Source: an uncultured Bacteroidales bacterium
Lineage (GTDB): Bacteria; Bacteroidota; Bacteroidia; Bacteroidales; UBA932
Length of the DNA stretch: 64,000 nt
Assembly: GCA_934717185.1 (NCBI GenBank)
Contig: CAKUYQ010000001.1
Span: 137,694 to 201,693 of the forward strand
Direction: 5' to 3'
Part shown: piece after piece, positions 1 to 7,430 of the stretch
How the letters are laid out: every line of letters begins with the position of its first letter
Numbering within the stretch: the stretch's first letter is position 1
The notes under the pieces: model-generated
Seen by the model: the letters and a program-made list of their open reading frames with translations, nothing else
Databases searched by the model: none
Told to the model about the DNA's origin: nothing
Translations under genes and position numbers: made by a program

Positions 1-1584
1 TATCACCAATCTCCTATATTGCACCGCATTTATCAGCACCACAATCTCTGCCATTCTGCTCATCCCGTCTCCTGGCAACAGATCTCTATGGCAGCTAAAG
101 CTATCAGGAATGAGGCCGGTGCCAAAGAGATGCAACTCACATTGGTGCGAAGAATGGGCGAGGAGACGAAAATTGAACATCATAATTTGGAGCCTTGGCC
201 CCACTGCCCCACATGCTCAGATGAAGGGGAAATAAATGAGGATATACCTGTACGGCTGCAAAGTCGCCCCAAGATTGGCTACACAGACGGAGGTGAAAGG
301 GCCGAGGATGCCACAGAAACTGTTCGTCGTCTCATAGATTATGTGGATCCGTTTACAAGTGAGGTTGGAAAGTTGACTACGTTGGTCTCTCCGGAGGATG
401 GTTACGGTTATTCAATGGTGATGAGCCAATGGGCTACATTAGAAGAGAAAGATGTTCAAAGGGACGGTATCATCGACTGGAAAAAGGGACGTATCAGCTC
501 CATAGGGGTAAGTGCCGGTAAAGGGCAGACTTTGGAACAGGCTCAAGCCAGTGCGATTGGAGAGTCCGTTGAACGGTATTCTACGCAATATTTCGGATAT
601 GAACCGTTGCGTAAGGCATATTGGCGTGAAATAGCAGATACGGCTGTTTCTCCGCATGTATTGGCGCGCTTTAGTGAAAGTCAATTTACACACCGTGAAG
701 AATGGGGCAAAAAGTCGCTTTTCAGCCAGGTGCCGGAACCATGGAACGAGGAGATCCCGCTTCATTGGGGGAAAGGATGGTCGCTTACTCATAGGGCAGT
801 ACGCTGGTTGCCTGCGGCTTACCTCTTCTATAGTTTTAAGGAGGATGGTGTTGCCTACATGTACGGTGACAGCAATGGCGTTTCGGCCGGAAACTGTAGC
901 GAGGAGGCTATTCTGCAGGGCCTCTTTGAATTAGTAGAGCGCGATGCGGTAGGGGCATGGTGGTATAATAGGGTTTGCCGTCCTCAATTGGATTTAGACG
1001 CATGGTCCTCCATATCTGTTCAGATTTTTCGCAATAGAATGCAACAACGTGGTTATGAAGTGTGGGCATTGGATTTGACAACGGAATTCAGAATTCCCGT
1101 TGTTATGGCTATAGCATACTCCAAAGACCCAAAAAAGGCATTGCTTATGGGAATAGGTGCGCATTATAAGGTAGAGATTGCCCTGCAACGCTCATTGGCG
1201 GAGATAACGCAGAGTATAGGAGATGAGGTTTCTGCAGGTACATGGTGGAATGAACTTAGGTGCACAGACCACTCATTTCTGTTTCCTGACTCTTCACAAC
1301 CGATGCGCAAGCCTGCCGACTTCGTAGACCAATCAACTAACGATCTGCTGACCGATATTGAGCGTGCTGTAGCCTTGATGCAGGAGCATGGATTGGAAGT
1401 AATCGTTTACAACCTCTCTCGCAAGGAGACCAAACTCAATGTGGTGCGTGTTGTTGTGCCCGGCTTATCGCACTTTTGGCCTCGCTTTGCTGATCCAAGA
1501 ATCTACCGGCATCCTGTAACGTTGGGGTGGTCCGAACTGGAACTTACAGAAGATGAACTTAATCCAATTCCTTTCCCTATTTAA
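1..1584 (+). CDS. TOMM azoline cyclodehydratase, E1-like/YcaO (5'-truncated by window)
   Basis: The reading frame is open to base 1, so the gene starts upstream; 527 residues are visible. The first ~70 residues look like the end of an E1/ThiF-like partner domain, closing with a CPTC zinc knuckle (near residues 69-72). The rest is a YcaO domain with the ATP/Mg-binding acidic segments GESVERY and ELVERDA. The protein ends NPIPFPI, a C-terminal PxPxP motif characteristic of azoline-forming YcaO enzymes. In that family the enzyme uses ATP to cyclise Cys/Ser/Thr of a precursor peptide into thiazoline or oxazoline. A membrane peptidase gene follows 15 bp downstream, consistent with a RiPP operon. 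The precursor gene is not in the window. The fused arrangement is inferred from the partial N-terminus. Confidence 0.85.
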   Translation, partial: YHQSPILHRIYQHHNLCHSAHPVSWQQISMAAKAIRNEAGAKEMQLTLVRRMGEETKIEHHNLEPWPHCPTCSDEGEINEDIPVRLQSRPKIGYTDGGERAEDATETVRRLIDYVDPFTSEVGKLTTLVSPEDGYGYSMVMSQWATLEEKDVQRDGIIDWKKGRISSIGVSAGKGQTLEQAQASAIGESVERYSTQYFGYEPLRKAYWREIADTAVSPHVLARFSESQFTHREEWGKKSLFSQVPEPWNEEIPLHWGKGWSLTHRAVRWLPAAYLFYSFKEDGVAYMYGDSNGVSAGNCSEEAILQGLFELVERDAVGAWWYNRVCRPQLDLDAWSSISVQIFRNRMQQRGYEVWALDLTTEFRIPVVMAIAYSKDPKKALLMGIGAHYKVEIALQRSLAEITQSIGDEVSAGTWWNELRCTDHSFLFPDSSQPMRKPADFVDQSTNDLLTDIERAVALMQEHGLEVIVYNLSRKETKLNVVRVVVPGLSHFWPRFADPRIYRHPVTLGWSELELTEDELNPIPFPI

Positions 1585-1599
1585 GAATGGCAAAGACAG

Positions 1600-3249
1600 A
1601 TGAATAAGATTACTTGTACCCTCCCCTTAGAGCTACGTTGGATACCGTTGATACACCAATGGGTAGGCGGTTATGTAAAAGCGGTAGAGTTTACCCCTAC
1701 CTTGGAAGAGCTGTTGATGAGTTCAGTGGAGGAGGCTTGCGGTGAATTGCTGCGCCGCGCCGAGGAGTTGCATATTACCGGTAATTTTCGTTTGGAACTT
1801 GGTTATAACGGTGAGGTTTTGGAAATATCCATTGCCTATAATCATAAAATACCATTGAATCCATTGAAAGATGCACCTTACGAGGTGCCTGATGTGGATG
1901 CCGATTTGGATCAAATCCAGATGGATGCCCTGTGGATATTCCTCATAAAGCGATATATGGATAGAGTCTATTTTCAGATAGACGGTTCGGATCATCTGCT
2001 GCGTATGCAGAAATTCACCCGCGCAAGGGGCGAGGAGAAGCGTGTTTGGGTTATGGGCCTTACACCATGTATCAAACCCGGAATCAACATCAATCTTAAC
2101 TGCAGTGATGATGGGCATATAGCCGGTGGATTTGTACAGAATTTTGAGACTAACAGCATATTGCGAATGGGTGCATCAGAGGCTTACGCTTTAAGCCGTA
2201 TGGATGGCAAACGTAGCTGTTACGACATCTATCTGCAAGCCGTTGAGGCGGGCTACCTGCTTACGCCTTTGCAGTTGACTACACTTTACGAGATGCTTGA
2301 ACAGAAGCAGATGCTTTACTTTCCCAATACATCAGGCCATTCCCGTTGGCATTGGCTTACCAATATTAGGAATTTGAGTTTCTCCATTCCTCATGCCGAT
2401 GATGTGGTGACAGCTGTTCATAGGATAACAAAGCCTTTATTCACTCCAATGGGTATTTGTCTTATGTTGCTCGTGGGTCTGTCAGGCCTTTGGCCATTAA
2501 TCTATACTAAGTCAAATTTCTTGGTGTTGATGACCAAAGCCAATGAGATCATCCTGCACGACTGGTGGGTTGTGTTTGTGATTTTTGGCCTCAATTTGGT
2601 TACAGTTGCCTTACATGAGTTGGGACATGGTGTTTGTTGTAAACATTATGGTGGCCGGGTACCTCGCCTTGGTATCACATATTATCTTTCGGGTTTCATC
2701 TTCTTTTGCGATGTTTCTGCGTCGAGTAACTTTTCCGGGAGGTGGCCGCGCATTGCAGTATCGTTAGCCGGCCCTTTAGTAACTTTTGTAACTTGGGGAA
2801 TTACTGCCTGGTGTTTCTATTGGAGCGAAAATTATCTTTGGCAATTCATCTGGATTATGGTGCTCTTTACCGAATCTATGGGACTCCTAATGAATTTCAA
2901 TCCTTTCTTGCGTATGGATGCTTACTATATGTTGATGGATTGGACCGGCATAGCTAACCTGCGCCAAAAAGCTTATCGCTGTCTTGCCGCCCTCTTTACA
3001 GGGAAGAGAGCGGACTGTTCTCACTCGCAGGTGTGGTGGTTGGCAGGGTATGGGGTAATGGGTATCCTCATGACAATGCTGTTGTTCATCTATCCATTTG
3101 TAATATTCTTGCCACGTCTGTTAAATGGTAGTGAAGGCTGGTTGCGCGTTGTGTGGATACTCTTTGTCATGCTATTGGCAGTTGGTAACTTATGCAATTT
3201 TGCTTACAGAAAATTCCATAATTTGCGTCATCAGACTCATAAGCTATAG
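1600..3249 (+). CDS. M50-family membrane zinc peptidase of the TOMM cluster
   Basis: 549 aa. The N-terminal half is soluble; residues ~185-245 resemble a PqqD/winged-helix fold (…RMGASEAYALSRMDGKRS…), the type of domain that binds RiPP leader peptides. The C-terminal half is a multi-pass membrane region with the zinc motif HELGH (339-343) and the third-ligand motif NPFLRMD (434-440), as in site-2-protease relatives annotated as putative peptide zinc metalloproteases. It starts 15 bp after the YcaO gene, so the two are probably co-transcribed. Likely role: leader-peptide cleavage or export of the modified peptide, or self-protection. The family call is firm; the substrate is inference. A plus-strand spacer of 77 bp then separates it from the convergent ATPase gene. 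Confidence 0.8.
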   Translation: MNKITCTLPLELRWIPLIHQWVGGYVKAVEFTPTLEELLMSSVEEACGELLRRAEELHITGNFRLELGYNGEVLEISIAYNHKIPLNPLKDAPYEVPDVDADLDQIQMDALWIFLIKRYMDRVYFQIDGSDHLLRMQKFTRARGEEKRVWVMGLTPCIKPGININLNCSDDGHIAGGFVQNFETNSILRMGASEAYALSRMDGKRSCYDIYLQAVEAGYLLTPLQLTTLYEMLEQKQMLYFPNTSGHSRWHWLTNIRNLSFSIPHADDVVTAVHRITKPLFTPMGICLMLLVGLSGLWPLIYTKSNFLVLMTKANEIILHDWWVVFVIFGLNLVTVALHELGHGVCCKHYGGRVPRLGITYYLSGFIFFCDVSASSNFSGRWPRIAVSLAGPLVTFVTWGITAWCFYWSENYLWQFIWIMVLFTESMGLLMNFNPFLRMDAYYMLMDWTGIANLRQKAYRCLAALFTGKRADCSHSQVWWLAGYGVMGILMTMLLFIYPFVIFLPRLLNGSEGWLRVVWILFVMLLAVGNLCNFAYRKFHNLRHQTHKL

Positions 3250-3326
3250 CAATGCATCAATTCAAAGGCGTTCCATTTTGTGGTATTTTTGGAAGATTTG
3301 ACATTATGCTGTCTTTTAAGAAACCT

Positions 3327-4472
3327 CTATATTCTGTTTTTTTCAAAAAAGAAACGTTTAAACCACAGCTTCATGAGCGGATCCAAGAAAACAGCCTCTT
3401 TGCAATTAGGCTCAAATGTTATTATCTCCTTTTTGGTTAGAGCCTCTTTAAGCCTGTTGACATTTGCAGAGGAGTTGAGCTTGTACTTGTCCAATATGTC
3501 GGCCGAGCTGAATTTTGTTACCCCCTCTAATATGGCTTTTAAGAACCTAAGCTGATGCTTGCTCAGAGTAGATGCTGTATAGTGGTATGAGAAACTGTAC
3601 AGATTAACGAGGTTGTACAGACCCTGCTCTATTATCTTGTCGTTAAGGAATCCCTTGGTAAGGTCAAAGCAGATGGCTGAAAGGTGCTGGAGATACCAGG
3701 CATCGCCCTCAACAAGATCGTACATAAAGTCTGCAAGATCCGGTTGGACAACTTTTCCCGATTTTAAAAATCCCTTTATTATGTAATCTGTAAAGTATCT
3801 CTTCTCAATGGGTTTTATGGCAATCTCCTCATACATTCCTCTAAAGAACCTCTGACGTTTGAAGATGTCATCCATGGCATTCTTCTTCTCTCCGGTAAAT
3901 AGAAAAGTTGTACGTGCCAACTTTTTAAAGTTGTTCTCCATTAGCGAGAGAATCTTTGCCGGGTTGTCGAACAGCAGAAAATCCTGGAAATGTTCAAAGT
4001 ATATGATAACTCTAATGTTAAAGTCTGCCGCGAATCTGTCGGGAAGCGCAATAAGCTCCTCAATCTGAGGGGTAGAGAGAAGATCTTTGGATGAATATGT
4101 GAACTTTATCTTGTTGTTATTGCCCTCGTCTACAACGTACGGGATATTGGGCAGGTATTTCTTTAGGAGCGTGTTCCACTCTGTTGAAGATGTGGCAAAA
4201 GAGGAGAAAATGTCGTTGGTAAATCTAAGGAAAAACGCCTCTATACACCTTATATTGAATAGATTAATGTTGCAGACAGTAAAGTTTAATCCCTCTTGTC
4301 TCAACTTTTCCAATGCATTATAGATAATGGACTTCTTGCCAATCTTTGGTGCGCCATAAAGCAGAATGTTGTTTCTCTCTCTAAGGAGATTACACATTAA
4401 AGCCACCTCTTTATTACGCCCTATAAAGTAATTTCCTGTAGCAAATGAGTTATATTCAAACGGAGACTCCAT
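3327..4472 (-). CDS. AAA ATPase with C-terminal winged helix (archaeal-type ATPase family)
   Basis: 381 aa. An N-terminal FIGR(N/K)xE box precedes a Walker A loop GAPKIGKKS (40-48). A hydrophobic strand ending in an acidic residue (VIIYFE, ~155-160) is the probable Walker B. The C-terminal ~90 residues look like a winged helix (…LSKHQLRFLKAILEG…), the layout of the archaeal-ATPase/MNS group of STAND-like NTPases. These are common in Bacteroidales, but their function is generally unknown; many are isolated or associated with mobile DNA. It is transcribed divergently from rplU and convergently with the TOMM cluster, so it belongs to neither operon. Confidence 0.75.
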   Translation of the reverse strand: MESPFEYNSFATGNYFIGRNKEVALMCNLLRERNNILLYGAPKIGKKSIIYNALEKLRQEGLNFTVCNINLFNIRCIEAFFLRFTNDIFSSFATSSTEWNTLLKKYLPNIPYVVDEGNNNKIKFTYSSKDLLSTPQIEELIALPDRFAADFNIRVIIYFEHFQDFLLFDNPAKILSLMENNFKKLARTTFLFTGEKKNAMDDIFKRQRFFRGMYEEIAIKPIEKRYFTDYIIKGFLKSGKVVQPDLADFMYDLVEGDAWYLQHLSAICFDLTKGFLNDKIIEQGLYNLVNLYSFSYHYTASTLSKHQLRFLKAILEGVTKFSSADILDKYKLNSSANVNRLKEALTKKEIITFEPNCKEAVFLDPLMKLWFKRFFFEKNRI

Positions 4473-4608
4473 AAGTATTTAGGTTAATCTTAATCAGTTA
4501 AAGCATTCCAAACACGCAAATGTAACAATTTTATTAAAAAGTAACAAGATTAGTAGCAGCTTTTTTTAAAAAGATTATAGAATATGTGGTGATTTTACAA
4601 AAAATAAT

Positions 4609-4616
4609 TAAATTTG
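4609..4616 (+). promoter_or_regulatory. Predicted -7 box (TAAATTTG) of rplU-rpmA
   Basis: Matches the Bacteroidota -7 consensus TAnnTTTG. It lies 87 bp before the rplU start, so the mRNA should begin near 4621 and carry a leader of about 80 nt. No good TTTG -33 box is seen at the ideal spacing. Confidence 0.6.
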
Positions 4617-4632
4617 CAGCCGTATTATTTAA

Positions 4633-4681
4633 GGCTGATGAGCTTAGAATAAGAGTTGGCATTTGTCAACCGCTTACAGCC
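4633..4681 (+). promoter_or_regulatory. Structured 5' leader of rplU mRNA
   Basis: Nested pairing can be drawn: GGCTG (4633-4637) with CAGCC (4677-4681), then TAAG (4650-4653) with CTTA (4673-4676), then GTTG (4655-4658) with CAAC (4667-4670) around an 8-nt loop. It sits wholly in the predicted leader and ends 22 nt before the ATG. Ribosomal-protein leaders are often autoregulatory, but I recognise no known class here. Confidence 0.35.
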
Positions 4682-4703
4682 ACAACCCTAAAATTTTTTT
4701 TAG

Positions 4704-5012
4704 ATGTACGCAATTGTAGATATTGCAGGACAACAGTTCAAAGTTGAAGCCGGTCAGAAGATTTATGTTCACCGTCTTCAGAACGAGGTAGGGACTCAGG
4801 TCTCTTTTGACAAAGTATTATTAACCGACAACAATGGAGATGTTAAGGTGGGCGTTCCTTATGTTTCGGGTGCCAGCGTAACAGCAAAGGTGCTTGATCA
4901 TCTTAAAGGTAACAAGGTTATCGTATTTAAGAAGAAACGCAGAAAAGGCTATGACAAGAAAAACGGTCATCGTCAGTATCTTACACAACTCCAGATTGAA
5001 TCAATTGCTTAA
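4704..5012 (+). CDS. rplU: 50S ribosomal protein L21
   Basis: 102 aa, normal length for bL21. It opens MYAIVDIAGQQFKVE, the L21 signature (Y-A-I-V-x-x-x-G-x-Q-x-K). The C-terminus carries the conserved KKKRRKGYDKKNGHRQ stretch that contacts 23S rRNA. It is followed after 16 bp by rpmA, the usual order. The ATG is chosen because the protein begins exactly at the conserved N-terminus. Confidence 0.98.
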   Translation: MYAIVDIAGQQFKVEAGQKIYVHRLQNEVGTQVSFDKVLLTDNNGDVKVGVPYVSGASVTAKVLDHLKGNKVIVFKKKRRKGYDKKNGHRQYLTQLQIESIA

Positions 5013-5028
5013 TTAAAATTTATTAGAA

Positions 5029-5289
5029 ATGGCTCATAAAAAAGGTGTCGGTAGTTCAAAGAACGGCCGTGAATCACAAAGTAAAAGATTGGGCGTTAAA
5101 TTGTTCGGTGGACAAAACGCCAAAGCCGGTAACATACTTGTACGTCAAAGAGGTACTGTTCACTATCCCGGTTTGAATGTTGGAATGGGTAAAGACCATA
5201 CCCTATTTGCCCTTATTGATGGTGTTGTTACTTTCACTACAAAGAGAGAAGGAAGGTCTTATGTTTCGGTTTTGCCTTACGCTAACTAA
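5029..5289 (+). CDS. rpmA: 50S ribosomal protein L27
   Basis: 86 aa. It begins MAHKKGVGSSKNGRESQSK and contains the L27 core KLFGGQNAKAGNILVRQRG. The N-terminal tail reaches the peptidyl-transferase centre. There is no Firmicutes-type cleavable N-terminal extension. It is the last gene of the rplU-rpmA unit, with an intrinsic terminator just downstream. Confidence 0.98.
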   Translation: MAHKKGVGSSKNGRESQSKRLGVKLFGGQNAKAGNILVRQRGTVHYPGLNVGMGKDHTLFALIDGVVTFTTKREGRSYVSVLPYAN

Positions 5290-5311
5290 GGAAAGGCCGA
5301 CGCACACTTAT

Positions 5312-5348
5312 AAAGAGCGCTCACTTTCCGGTGGGAGCTCTTTTTTTT
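5312..5348 (+). terminator. Intrinsic terminator after rpmA
   Basis: AAAGAGC pairs with GCTCTTT, with an inner CAC/GTG, followed by a run of eight T. It lies 22 bp after the rpmA stop. Confidence 0.8.
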
Positions 5349-5384
5349 CATGTTACTAAACGAATTATATAAAACAATTATAAT

Positions 5385-6656
5385 ATGCTTACTTTAAAAC
5401 TTTTACGCGAACAACCTCAATTTGTGATAGAGAGGCTCGCAGTTAAAAATTTTGATGCAAAAGAGATTGTAAACCGCATTCTTGCTGCAGATGCAGACAG
5501 AAGGGCGGCTCAGACAGAATTAGATGCCTGTTTAGCAGAACAGAACAGCTTGTCAAAGCAGATAGGCGGCCTTATGAAGGAGGGCAAGAAGCAGGAGGCA
5601 GAGGCGGTTAAGGCAAAAGTACAGGAGCTTAAAGGAAAATCTGCGGAGCTTCAGACAAGGATGGATGCGGCAGACAAGGAGATGACAGACAACCAGGTAC
5701 TTCTTCCTAACATTCCAAACGAGCTTGTTCCAAGAGGAAAAGATGACCACGATAATGTAGTAGTTAAAATGGGCGGAGAGAATCCTACCCTTCCTGCAAA
5801 TGCCAAACCTCACTGGGAATTGGCCAAATCGTTGGATATCATAGATTTTGATCTTGGAGTAAAGATAACAGGTGCGGGCTTCCCTGTTTACAAAGGAAAA
5901 GGCGCAAGAATACAGAGAGCGTTAATCTCCTTCTTCTTGGACAGAAATACGGCCGCAGGTTATTTAGAGATACAACCGCCGCTTATGGTAAATGAGGCGT
6001 CGGCTTACGGTACAGGTCAGCTTCCCGACAAATCAGAGCAGATGTATCATGTGAATTTGGACAACTTCTATCTTATACCTACGGCAGAGGTGCCGGTTAC
6101 CAACATCTATAGAGATGCCATTCTCCAGATGAACGACTTCCCTGTAAAGATGACAGCCTACACCCAGTGCTTTAGAAGAGAGGCCGGTTCATACGGAAAA
6201 GATGTGCGCGGGCTTAACCGTCTGCACCAATTTGATAAGGTGGAGATTGTAAGGTATGAGCTTCCCGACAAATCATACGCAGCCTTGGATGAGATGGTCA
6301 AACATGTGGAGAGCCTTGTACAGGCTTTGGAGTTGCCATACAGAATTGTAAGACTGTGTGGCGGTGATCTTAGCTTTACATCTGCAATTACTTATGATTT
6401 TGAGGTGTTCTCTGCCGCACAGCAGAGATGGTTGGAGGTAAGTTCTGTGTCAAACTTTGAGACTTTCCAAGCTAACCGTCTTAAGCTCAGATATAAAGAT
6501 GAGAATGGCAAGATACAGTTGGCACACACCCTCAACGGAAGTTCATTGGCATTGCCAAGAATCTTGGCAGCTCTTATAGAGAACAATCAAGACGAGAACG
6601 GTCATATTCATCTTCCAAAAGCATTGCAGCCATACGCAGGCTTTGATGTAATATGA
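5385..6656 (+). CDS. serS: Serine--tRNA ligase
   Basis: 423 aa, typical for SerRS. Residues ~1-110 form the helical tRNA-binding arm (rich in K/E/A/Q, coiled-coil like). The class II catalytic core follows: motif 2 as TQCFRREAGSYGKDVRGLN and motif 3 ending LALPRILAALIENNQ. It charges tRNA-Ser with serine in the cytoplasm. The stop overlaps the ruvC start by 4 bp (ATGA), indicating translational coupling. Confidence 0.97.
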   Translation: MLTLKLLREQPQFVIERLAVKNFDAKEIVNRILAADADRRAAQTELDACLAEQNSLSKQIGGLMKEGKKQEAEAVKAKVQELKGKSAELQTRMDAADKEMTDNQVLLPNIPNELVPRGKDDHDNVVVKMGGENPTLPANAKPHWELAKSLDIIDFDLGVKITGAGFPVYKGKGARIQRALISFFLDRNTAAGYLEIQPPLMVNEASAYGTGQLPDKSEQMYHVNLDNFYLIPTAEVPVTNIYRDAILQMNDFPVKMTAYTQCFRREAGSYGKDVRGLNRLHQFDKVEIVRYELPDKSYAALDEMVKHVESLVQALELPYRIVRLCGGDLSFTSAITYDFEVFSAAQQRWLEVSSVSNFETFQANRLKLRYKDENGKIQLAHTLNGSSLALPRILAALIENNQDENGHIHLPKALQPYAGFDVI

Positions 6657-7270
6657 TTAAGATAACAGACAGAGTAATATTGGGAATAGATCCCGGAACC
6701 CGAATTTTGGGTTTCGGGATTATCCATATTGTACAGGGTGTGCCGCATTTTGTAGATATGGGTGTGGTTAACCTCATAAAGGAGAGAGATCATTTTGTTA
6801 CCCTAAAGAAGATTACTAAGGAGGTATCTGCACTTATAGACAAACACGCACCGGATGAGATGGCCATAGAGGCTCCGTTTTACGGGAAGAACCCGCAGGT
6901 AATGCTAAAATTAGGACGTGCTCAAGGTGCGGCAATAGCTGCAGCCCTTATGAGAGATATCCCAATCTTTGAATATGCCCCAAGAAGTGTAAAGGTTGCT
7001 GTTACCGGGCAGGGTGCAGCTTCAAAGGAGCAGGTTGCCACCATGGCCCGGAAGGAGCTTGGAATAAACATAGAGGAGAGATACTTGGATGCAACGGATG
7101 CTCTTGCTATAGCGTTATGCCATTTTTATCATATAAGTAACCCAATCCTTGCTGAGGCAGAAAAGAACAATCCGCGCAATGCGTTGCTTAAAGCGGCCAT
7201 GGGTAAAAAAAAGGCTGCAAAGAGTTGGGAAAGTTTTGCTATGGAGAACCCCGGCAGAATTACTAAATAA
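6653..7270 (+). CDS. ruvC: Holliday junction resolvase RuvC
   Basis: 205 aa. The catalytic acidic tetrad is visible: D13 (GIDPGTR), E73 (AIEAPFYG), D146 and D149 (LDATDALAIA). It resolves four-way junctions with RuvAB. The protein is about 30 aa longer than E. coli RuvC because of a basic C-terminal tail (…MGKKKAAKSW…), common in Bacteroidota. The ATGA overlap with serS suggests shared translation. Confidence 0.96.
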   Translation: MIKITDRVILGIDPGTRILGFGIIHIVQGVPHFVDMGVVNLIKERDHFVTLKKITKEVSALIDKHAPDEMAIEAPFYGKNPQVMLKLGRAQGAAIAAALMRDIPIFEYAPRSVKVAVTGQGAASKEQVATMARKELGINIEERYLDATDALAIALCHFYHISNPILAEAEKNNPRNALLKAAMGKKKAAKSWESFAMENPGRITK

Positions 7271-7430
7271 AATAGCGGTTACAAAAATCATATTAAAAGC
7301 ATAACGTATAATTGATACAACAGATAAAAAGGTTTATAACCAAAAAAGACTTAAAATTTAGCCGGCTTCTTAAACCTGCGCCGATATTGATAGTCTAAGC
7401 ACTGTCTATTGATTTTACATGCATTGATAT

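Noticed and set aside
3252..3555. Short overlapping plus-strand frames after the M50 gene
   Set aside because: They run antisense into the AAA ATPase gene, lack ribosome-binding signals, and have no recognisable protein features.
6014..6040. CTTCCCGACAAA stretches within serS as copies of the intergenic TTTGTCGGGAAG motif
   Set aside because: In serS and the small capsule gene they encode Leu-Pro-Asp-Lys in frame; the match is probably codon use.
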